20,285 bases of DNA from the NCBI GenBank assembly GCA_934394595.1, contig CAKRRX010000041.1:1-20285 (forward strand), given 5' to 3'. This stretch comes from an uncultured Blautia sp. (GTDB lineage: Bacteria > Bacillota > Clostridia > Lachnospirales > Lachnospiraceae). The first letter of the stretch is position 1. The number at the start of each line of letters is the position of its first letter. Shown piece by piece: positions 8,601 to 16,700 of this stretch. The position numbers were made by a program, and so were the translations under genes. The notes beneath the pieces are model-generated. The model was given only the letters and a program-made list of their open reading frames with translations, made no database searches and was not told the DNA's origin.

Positions 8601-10155
8601 ACAGGGTATTGCGGCTTTCCGTATCACAGAGGATATTTCTTCTGTGCATACCGGGATTCTGGATATGGGGCAGGAAACGAAGCCAGCCAAATTTCTCCTT
8701 CTCTTCCTCTGCAATGCAGCACATCATCTGTACTTCCTCGCTGGAATGCCGCACTGCCAGATCCAGGATCATGATCTTCAACATGTTGTAAAGCTGAAAG
8801 CGTTTTCCCACGATTCCTGCCATCCCCACATCCTTCAGGGAAAGGGTGATGGGGATCTCTTCAATCTTTTCAAATTCTCTGGAGATCTGCTCCGGCATCT
8901 GCATCAGGCTGTCAGGCATTTCCACACGCTCCTGCTGCCGGTAATCTACAGGCCTTGCAGAGTCCTTGATTCCATTTCCCAGATAGATTTCCAGGAAATC
9001 CACATCCTGCGGAGTACGCTCAAAAAGCTCTTTTCCAAAGTCCGCTACCAGCTGCAGGTCTTTTTCCACAGAGTAATAGCGGTCTTTCAGAAATTCTGCC
9101 TCTTCCTCTCTCTTTTCCTGGATTTCCGTGCGTTTCTTTTCTATGTACTGATTATAGACATCGATTCTATTCTGAACCTTTTTCTTGTATTCTTTTTTGT
9201 CATTGATAATGTTTGCAACAGAAGTGGCAATTCCCACACCCATACTTCCAATGCTTAGGATCATCATAGATGCCCCGCCGGTGGAGATCACACTTCGCAG
9301 CACAACGGTCACGCCAAGCATGGCAACTGCCGGAAAGAGCTGCATTACAATATTTCCCCGAGGCTCCTGTATCTCTGCCGGCGGATCTAAAACTGTGATC
9401 TTGTCTGTATTTTCCACCATACGGATCCTGGTTCCCCGGTTAAATTTCGGATATTCATTATGTCCGGTGCTGTCCGGAAAGTCCTGGAAATTCAGCCCTG
9501 AAATATGAATATGGTCTGCACTGTCCAGATATACCTTGCCCTCTTTTACGCAAAACTCATATGGGCCTACCGAGATAAAGTCCATATTTTCCAGCTTCTG
9601 TTTTCCATTTACCAGCCTTCCGTTCAAAAATACGTTATCACTGGAATTTTCCACAAAAAGCCACATCCCATTCATGGACTGCTGTATGGCGATCTGAGTC
9701 CTGCCGGTCTTCTGATCCAGCAGCTGCAGATGGCATTTTGCAGTTCCTCCAATCTGAATGGCATTGTTTCCCTGAAGTGGCAGCACCCTGTCAAATGCCT
9801 TTCCCTTATTTTCATAATTTTCTGTAAGACAGATATTCACAGCTGTCTTTCCTGTAGTGCGAAAAAGGATCTTCCGCTTTCCCCCAGGCTTCAGGTCCAG
9901 TTCTGACCATCTCTGATTTTCGCTGTCCAGAATGCAGATATTATTCCCACAGGATACTTTCCAGCCATCCTTATTGTAGGATATGGTAAACAGAAATGGC
10001 TCCGGGAAATCCTCTTCCCGAAAACGCACATCTGCGGAAAGTCCTGTTCCCACTGTCACGGTCTTCTGTTTTTTGGATACCAGCACTTCTTTATATATCC
10101 TTCTGGAACTGATCTCCAGTTTAAATTCTGCTGTTGTATTCTCTTCTTTTCCCAT
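5620..10155 (-). CDS. essC: T7SSb FtsK/SpoIIIE-type secretion ATPase EssC with N-terminal FHA-like domains
   Basis: 1511 residues, full length for EssC. Order: two FHA-like beta domains (about 12-110 and 122-205, the second with NVFLNG), two adjacent TM helices (about 271-291 and 293-317), a charged coiled-coil stalk (320-370), then three FtsK-type ATPase domains. Domain 1 has Walker A GTTGSGKS (701-708) and Walker B IIIVDEFAE (about 807-815). Domain 2 has GSAQYGKTN (1032-1040) and Walker B-like IVVFIDN. Domain 3 is degenerate (GIAGKDELGRTR, 1312-1323). It is the membrane motor that recognises and drives ESX substrates. The FHA-like domains lack an obvious GR...S..H phosphothreonine pocket, so phosphopeptide binding is uncertain. 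Start ATG 10155 has GGAG seven bases upstream and lies 18 bases after yukD. The C-terminal ATPase domain usually carries substrate specificity. Confidence 0.97.
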   Translation of the reverse strand: MGKEENTTAEFKLEISSRRIYKEVLVSKKQKTVTVGTGLSADVRFREEDFPEPFLFTISYNKDGWKVSCGNNICILDSENQRWSELDLKPGGKRKILFRTTGKTAVNICLTENYENKGKAFDRVLPLQGNNAIQIGGTAKCHLQLLDQKTGRTQIAIQQSMNGMWLFVENSSDNVFLNGRLVNGKQKLENMDFISVGPYEFCVKEGKVYLDSADHIHISGLNFQDFPDSTGHNEYPKFNRGTRIRMVENTDKITVLDPPAEIQEPRGNIVMQLFPAVAMLGVTVVLRSVISTGGASMMILSIGSMGVGIATSVANIINDKKEYKKKVQNRIDVYNQYIEKKRTEIQEKREEEAEFLKDRYYSVEKDLQLVADFGKELFERTPQDVDFLEIYLGNGIKDSARPVDYRQQERVEMPDSLMQMPEQISREFEKIEEIPITLSLKDVGMAGIVGKRFQLYNMLKIMILDLAVRHSSEEVQMMCCIAEEEKEKFGWLRFLPHIQNPGMHRRNILCDTESRNTLYEYLYKELSLRDKNHRNPRLLVFVYDDGEIQKHPLFQMVDRAKEKGITFLFFREFEEMLPNGCEKVVMLQDDYTGSKIDVEDGTRQEQFSIYSLADREMEKAVYKLAPVYEEEINLESSLVKNITFFELLHIYAPKDVNLAVNWSSAQVYKTLAAPLGVNAKQETVYLDLHEKAHGPHGLVAGTTGSGKSEILQSYILSMALLYHPYEVAFVIIDFKGGGMVNQFRNLPHLMGAITNIDGKEIDRSLSSIRAELKKRQELFAEYEVNHIDAYIKLYRQGSTKTPLPHLIIIVDEFAELKKEQPDFMKELVSAARIGRSLGVHLILATQKPSGVVDPQIWSNSRFKLCLKVQTQADSNEVIKTPLAAEIREPGRAYLQVGNNEIFELFQSAYSGASANADPGSAHKGFSISKVSLSGKRTTIYKEKGKTQDGQGVTQLASVVSYISGFCERTGLKRLPFICLPPLLERIVGETLERETDLTGGLTAPVGIYDDPSTQYQGEFHINVTAANTMIIGSAQYGKTNLLQTLLKGLTEKYSPAELQLYLLDFGTMVFRNFEELHHVGGVVCSTEDEKLRNLFKLLNQEVQLRKEKLAKAGVSSYSSYLEAGLSDIPQIVVFIDNLTAMKELYLIENDFLLPLCREGLALGISFVIANAQTTGIGYKYLANFGCRIALYCNDSGEYSSMLNCFRMQPENLPGRCLMELDKKVYEAQTYLAFEGEKEIQRVKHILSFVEEMNARYPDQHAKTIQVVPKKVTREVLEKRFHSTSDGDQLYLGVEYANVQPVGLSFASQELLGIAGKDELGRTRFVKTLLKELCRIGARLYIVDDTPGTLEEWKEQEQTELYSKKTEELSELLEDLKIQLEERLERIASEGMGWMEKEPPYVLVIQNRGVIPAMGADKALLALYKEIQAKGKDAKLLILYTDLENASVPFNAPEPLKQLKDRRQLLLFEELNQIKVVDIPLLQQKSNKKPLETGDAFWLRGSEVIRLRVLEN

Positions 10156-10173
10156 CCGGTTTCTCCGATTCTC

Positions 10174-10425
10174 CTAATGATTCCAAACCCACATTTCCGT
10201 ACCATCCCGAAGTCCGAATTCTTCAAGGGTCCGGGCTCCCCGCACCAGTCTTTTGGGGCGGTCGGTCTTCAGATAATAGTCTGTTACTTCCCCGTCCAGT
10301 GTCAGCGAATATATCTGGGAAAGTGCCTCAATCAGTTCACTTGCCGTGATGTGAAGCGGAATTTCCAGATCTTCCGTAAGGCGGCTGTCCGGTATGTGCA
10401 TAATGATCACTGCTGTATCTTTCAT
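10174..10425 (-). CDS. esaB: YukD/EsaB ubiquitin-like T7SSb component
   Basis: 83 residues, the normal size for YukD/EsaB. The pattern is beta-grasp: an N-terminal strand AVIIMHIP, a strand-helix with DLEIPLHITASELIEAL, then a C-terminal LEEFGLRDGTEMWVW, where the L-x-x-x-G-L-x-D-G segment is typical of ubiquitin-like folds. There is no signal or TM, so it acts in the cytosol. EsaB/YukD is a small cytosolic component needed for T7SSb function. It is the first gene after the T7SS promoter, with AGGAGGGG directly before ATG 10425, and lies 18 bases ahead of essC, the usual order in T7SSb loci. A Sec or ThiS-like role is unlikely in this context. Confidence 0.87.
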   Translation of the reverse strand: MKDTAVIIMHIPDSRLTEDLEIPLHITASELIEALSQIYSLTLDGEVTDYYLKTDRPKRLVRGARTLEEFGLRDGTEMWVWNH

Positions 10426-10518
10426 TTCCCCTCCTGTAGCGCTGTGTTGTTCAAAAGTACTTTCTTTCTCTGCAAAAAACCTGATTCTTTATCTATATTG
10501 TCTAATATTTCTTCTTTT

Positions 10519-10547
10519 AGAATACCTTTTCCTTCATATACTGTCAA
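10519..10547 (-). promoter_or_regulatory. Sigma-A-type promoter of the T7SS operon
   Basis: Minus-strand TTGACA (10542-10547) is a perfect -35, followed by a 17-base spacer and TATTCT (10519-10524, four of six matches to TATAAT). The predicted start near 10512 gives a leader of about 85 bases before the yukD start. It lies directly downstream of the terminator of the giant-protein gene, so the T7SS operon has its own promoter. Confidence 0.72.
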
Positions 10548-10569
10548 TAAAAAATACACTGAATCTGTC

Positions 10570-10644
10570 AAAAAAAGACACCTGTGTGTCCTGACCATCT
10601 TCCTGCCATACAGACAGAAAATTAACCGGAGACACACAGGCATC
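10570..10644 (-). terminator. Intrinsic terminator with a long loop, end of the giant-protein operon
   Basis: Arms 10631-10644 and 10577-10590 pair over 14 positions on the minus strand (ten consecutive Watson-Crick pairs, CTGTGTGTC core, plus two G-U) and are followed at once by seven T. The 40-base loop can form its own small stem (CTGTC with GGCAG). Together with the stem at 10649-10678 it separates the upstream gene from the T7SS promoter. Confidence 0.78.
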
Positions 10645-10648
10645 CTTC

Positions 10649-10678
10649 TGGTAATGTCTGCCTATGCAGACATCACCA
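10649..10678 (-). other. Stable 13-bp hairpin between the stop codon and the terminator
   Basis: ATGTCTGC, loop ATAG, GCAGACAT form eight perfect pairs, extendable to 13 with one G-U (10649-10661 with 10666-10678). No T-run follows. It lies 43 bases after the stop of the giant gene and could protect the 3' end of its mRNA or assist termination. Confidence 0.6.
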
Positions 10679-10720
10679 TTTATTTTGTTTTTTACTGCTT
10701 GATTCCATGCGCTTTCTGCC

Positions 10721-13700
10721 TTACTTTACCTTGATCTTAATACGGCATTTCTTCTTTCCGGAACTTACCGTGATGGTAGCAGTACCTTTTTTCTTTGCTT
10801 TGATCAGACCTTTTTTGCTCACGGTAAGGATCTTTTTGTTGGAAGAAGAATAGGTAACCCTCTGCTTGCTTGTCACAGGCGCTACCTTTGCTGCCAGCTT
10901 TAAGGTCTTTCCACGTTTCAGAGTATAAGATTTTCCTGCCTTTTTGCCGGTTGCAGAATTGATTACCGTCAGTTTTGTGGTAGCCACTGCTGCTTTCTGG
11001 ACCTTTACCTTGAAGCTTGCTTTTTTACCGCTCTTAAGACTTACGGTGATGGTCGCTTTCTTTCCGGATTTCAGACCTTTGATCTTTCCGTTTTTCACGG
11101 AAACTGCTTTAGGGTTGCTGGATTTCCAGGAAACTACCTTATCACCTTTTCCCATCTTTACTTTTACCTGATAGGTCTGTTTTACTTTCAGCGGAATGGT
11201 TCCGGAAACACTTAAGGAAATGGTACTCTTTAATTTTGCGATCGCTGCTGTCTCTTTCTTTCCACACAAAGAGCAGATACGTTCCTGTGTGCCGGTTTCC
11301 AGTACAGTAGCTTCTTTTGTCACCTTCCACTGGCCAAAGCTGTGCTGTCCCTTTGCAGGAATGGATTTTTTCTCCACCGCTTTGCAGCGTGTACAGCTGC
11401 GCTGCTGTTCCCCTGCGGTCTCACAGCCAGGCTCTTTTGTTGTGATCCAGGTTCCAAATGAATGGGTATATGCTGGCAGAGTTTCTTTTTCCACCAGTTC
11501 GCATTCGTAGCAGGTTCTCTGTTTTTCTCCTGTCACACCGCAGGATGGCTCTTTTGTAACTTTCCAGTCACTGAAATCATGTCCGAACGCTTTCTGTGTA
11601 GGATAAGTTCTTCTGTGATTGTGAACCTTGCACTCTTCTGTTATACTTCCGTCCTGTGTACAGGATACCGGAATATACTGGATTCTCTCCCATTCGCACA
11701 CTCCACGGAGCATGGTTACAGATACGGCTCCTTCGAATCTTCGGATAACCATTCTATAGACTTTTCCAGCTTCCAGGTAATAATTTCCTCTCCAGGAAAC
11801 GGCTGTATCTGATACCTCTTCCGTTATCCCCTGCAGATATCCATTCTCCACATCCACAGAGTAATATCCGCTTTCTTCCGGTGAATACCGGAATGCAACC
11901 ATACTGTTTTCCAATGAAGCAAGCTCTGTTTTTTCACCTGTTTTCACAAGAGGAAGCTGTTCTGTAGCGGCCTCTTTTAGATCTACAAATGCTCTGCAGG
12001 TTCCAAGAGCTATGATGACACGATAGGTATCTTCGTCTACCCAGTCAGATTGCACTGGTCGGATCTGGCGGCCAGAGGCATCCGGATCACCGTAACGGAC
12101 TTCTTCACTGCTGCCATCTGCATAATATGCGGTGAGTACAAGGCCATTCAACTCATAAGCATATTCCACACCTCTGTAAATGAACTGTTCATCCGGAGCT
12201 TTTTTCACCTCGATTTTTTTCAGGGCTTTCGCCTTTTCAAGACTAAACTCAATTTTATCCTGACTGTCTCCATTGTTCTGAATGAGTATCCGGCAAAGCA
12301 TATCTTTTTCCAGCCATACAAGGCCATCCTCATCCTTATTTGCATCCGTCATATCAAGATAGGTTTCTCCGTTATGCCGATACTTTTCACAGATTTTCCA
12401 ATCTATTATCAAGCTATCGATCTCTTCGGACGGATATTTGATCCGGTAATATCCATCCTCTGAAGCCAGGAAGCTGCAAATTTTATATTCACCGCTGTTT
12501 AATGACACGGATCTGACTTTTCCAGGCTCCAGGCTTTCCATACAGTTCAGTCCCTGCGCAGGTAAGATTTTTTCACCGGCTTCTTCCCAGATCCAGTCTG
12601 TATCATTTCGATACTCCAAATCGCACAGGATTGTCAGTTCCCCTGCCTCTGGGTCTCCACTAAATCTCCTGTAAAAATTAATACGAACCCGGTTCTCATA
12701 CTCATCTATGAAGTCATAATCAGAGTTTGTTGTTTTTATTTCATAAAGCTTTGAAGAGTCATCCAGATATATCACTTTAACCTGATAGATCTCTCCCACT
12801 GGCATCAGAGCATTGAGGTCCGAAGCCTTTTTGCCTTCCTTCAATACCAGTTCCAGACCCTTTATCTCTTTGTAGCTTGCGGAGTTAAAAAATACGGTAA
12901 AATCACCAGTTGCACTGGAAGAATACAGCCGTACCTGGTACACGTATGTTTTTCCGGCTTCCAGATAGTACTTCAAAGAGAAGTTTTCATCACTGCCTCC
13001 GTGATCATCATCACGGAGATACTTTCCCTGACAATACAAGGTTACATAAGTATCTGCATTTCCTTTAGACTTAATCACATAGTCTCCGCTTGTTTCCGGT
13101 GTAAAGGTAAAGGTCAGCTGTTCTCCGGCTTTCTCCACAGCTACCTGCTTCTGGAAACCATCTGTAAGCTCATATTCCTTTCCAGGGGTTGGCAGACCTG
13201 GCTGCTCTTCTGTTTTTTCCACCACTCGGATCCTGGAATTCTTATAGGCACTTACCAGTACTGCACAGCTCTCCCCTTTGGCAAGGATGATTTCAGATCC
13301 CCTGCTGTTCAATCTGTCTTTTCCCACTGTATAGAGGATTGTCTCTGCGCCAGCTTCTGTTTCAACCGTATAGTTGCCATCTTTTTCTGCTGTAAACCGG
13401 AACAGCTGCCGGTTGGTTTCTTTTATTTCCGTCCACTGATCCAGAGTCAGCGCATCCGTGATAACCGGCATTTCTACGGTTCCCGTCACACTGTTTGAAA
13501 GATTGCGGATCAGGCTGCCAGCTTTTGCGAGTGTCGGAGAGATGGTGAATGTCCCAGCTTTCACAGGAGCTGTATAGTCATGTCCACTTCCTTCAACGAT
13601 TGTCTCATAATATACTCTATATCCGCCAATCTGCTCCCCGAACCTCACTGTCTGCGTTCTTCCATCGCTGTATGTGGCAACAGTCTTTATCTTTATATCT

Positions 13701-16700
13701 GAGTAACGATCCACTCCAGGAATATATCCAGTGTCCTCCAGCAGCGTAGTTTCTAATTTTACCGGAAGATCTATTTTTCTTACCCGAGTCTGAACGTCCA
13801 CACTGGACCCACTCTTCCTGCGGGCATACAGATAATAGGTTTTTCCTGCCTCAAAGTTCATGTACATGTTTTGATAACTATTTTCCAGCCATCCCTGACT
13901 TTCTCCGTTTTCGTCAATTACCGCAATGCCAACTACTGTGTTAACCCAGATCTCATACTCTCCGGATTCTGCCGGAGAAAACTTCCACAATACAGTATCA
14001 GCATCCATAGAGAAATCCTGTTCCCTGTCCGCTTCCAGAACAAAAGACTCTGCATCCTTTAACGGAATGATTGTTACCGGGATTCCATTATTGGACTCTT
14101 TTTTCCCATAAAAGGCTTTATAGACATACTCCCCAGCCGGAACCTGTAACATATTTTCTATGCGATCACTACCAAGACTTCCGTCTTCCAATTTCTGGTA
14201 CAGCCCAAATCCCAGATTTTTTCCATATTTGTCTTGCTCACCATCCCCCAGTATTTCCACTTCCCCATTGTCCAGGGTGACCTTTACCTGTATGGTGTAA
14301 AATCCGATATAATCCAGATTCTCGATAAAGGTGGTGCCATCTTCCCAACCGGAAAGAATTTCTACAGATTCTACTTCCGGCTCTCTGTAAATCTCAAGAT
14401 TCAGAGTAAGAGGCTTATCTGGCCACAGATTGATCAGATACTTGGATCCGGCTTTCAGTTCCCAGCCTTCAGACAGATCTCCTTTTTGACTGACTGTTTT
14501 ATTTTCTTCATCCCAGAGATAAAGATAGGCATTCAGTCTGCTCTGAGAATATAAGAACTGATAATATCCGTCCTTTTCCGGAATAAAAATATAATTATTT
14601 GCCTGTCCTTTGGAAAGATCCAGCTGATGTTTTCCGCAGCTCAGCTGTGGGAACTGGGCAGCTCCCTCTGCATTGATGGGAACAATAGAGATTGGCAGTT
14701 CCAGTCGGACTTCCCCAATTGTAAATACTGCCTGGTAATCCCCCGCAATCATATATCCCTCATTTGCATCCCAGTCATATTCACGGAAAGTTCCGTCAGA
14801 CTCTTTATAAAGCCAGTTCACATTGATTGCATTTCCAATATCATCCTTCAGCGAAGATTCTCCATACACTGCAAAAAAGTCCCTGCTGCTGCCATCTGTA
14901 TAAGTCACCGTCATCATTTCCGGTAATGTCATATCTCGCCTTACACTAAAACCTGATTCCGGCAGCACAAAAGAGGCGCTGGGGAAGCTCATTCCCGTAA
15001 TGTTCAGTCTTTTTCCCAGATCCAGAGAGGCAGTCTCACTGCCGTCATACGTACTTTTGCCAGAAAACTGGAAATAGATCTTACTTCCTGCTTCCAGAAC
15101 CCAGGTATATGTTCCGTTCCCGTTCTCTCCACTGTTTTTTATGGATTCATACCCATTCTCTGTTTTGCGCAGAACATAAAAATACCTGGATGTGATATTG
15201 GAAATCGTGTAGCTTTCTGTTTCAGAAGGGCTAAAGCTGTAAAATGCATCTTCCCGGTCAGGGGAGCTGACAGCAAGTGCCTTTCCACAGGACAGGTTCC
15301 CTTTATAATAACCGGTCTCTTCCAGATCCTTTACCACATAATTTACACCAGGGCTGACCAGATCTCCGCTTTTTATTACAAGAGAGTACGTACCTGCCGG
15401 AAGGGCTTCTGACAGCCCATGTTCTTTCCCGTCCTGATCCATCAGATACGGGTCAAAATTGATATCATCAATTGTCCCCCTGGTATCACCATAGCGCAGT
15501 TCTCCTGTTTTTTCTGTGCCATTATCAAAGGAGGCTGAAAAACGGATAGCCGTATAACTGCTTAGATCTGCGATGCCTTCCCCAGAGACATCTGTAATCT
15601 GGATACCGGTCACTTCCGGAACCCTTGCTACTGTAATGTCTGCAGTTGCCCCCTGACTTTCGTTCATCCCCCAGAACTGAACATAATAGGTTTTGTCTTT
15701 TTCCAGATAAAACCAGCCTCTGTACTGACCTTTTCCGGAATACTGTCCCCATCTATAACTGTAGTTAACCATTGCATTGGTTTCTTTTTCTTTTAACCAA
15801 ATCTGGCTTGGATAATCAAAGGTATAAGTTCCGGTTTTTTCCGGTACAAATTTATACCAGAGCGCATCATCACCATAATAAACACTCTTTACAGTCGTAA
15901 TCCCTTCCTTCATTTCTTCCCAGGGATCCCCCACTATGATCTGGTAAGATAATGCATCTGCATTTTCCGGGGTATAGCCCTCCACCTGAAATCTTACCTG
16001 ATAAGTTCCCTCTGACAGCTGGTGGCCACCTCCTCCACATATAACATTATCCTTGTCATAATAGTAGTAGGCGATCTCATGTCCATAATCATCCATAAAC
16101 TCAGGAATTTTATCCGCAACTGTATAATCCTGCGCCTGTCCATTTTCATAAGAGATGGTAATCACTGCGCCATCTGCAAAAGCAAATTCACTGGATCCCA
16201 CATACCGCTTACGAACATTCTCTGTATTTAAAGCAACACCTGTTATCTGATAGTCTTCGGAATTTTTGAAAACCCTTACCTGATACGTACCGCTGTCGTG
16301 TTTACTTAAAAATCCAACACGGTAGAAATACGTAACACCTTTACTCAGAGAATAGCTGAGTCTGAAATTACGTATATTATTTCTATCATAACCTTTACTT
16401 ACTGCAAGCTCTGTCAGCTGCTGATCTTCTGAAGCACTGTACAGTTCTGCTTTTGTTCCAACTTTTGCCTCTGAAAGGAAAATATACTCCCCGTCTTCCT
16501 GTGGGGTGAAGCTGAACCAGGCGTAGTCCCCTTCTGCCTTAATCTCTGCATCAAAATTCATACCGGCTGCCAGCTGGGTATGAAAGGTGGGATACTCCAC
16601 AACCTCAGCCATTGCAGCCTCCAGAGCCTCTGTGCTATCCATGCTGTCCACATCCTGGAGTGTCTCCTCAGAACCAAATTCTGCTTCTTCTGAAACAAAA

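Noticed and set aside
10422..10643. 73-codon open frame on the minus strand overlapping the yukD start
   Set aside because: It runs through the terminator, the promoter and the yukD ribosome binding site, has no Shine-Dalgarno and no family features.
10721..10800. Sortase-type anchor at the C terminus of the giant protein
   Set aside because: The protein ends with a BIG2 strand rich in Lys; there is no LPXTG motif, no hydrophobic helix and no separate charged tail.
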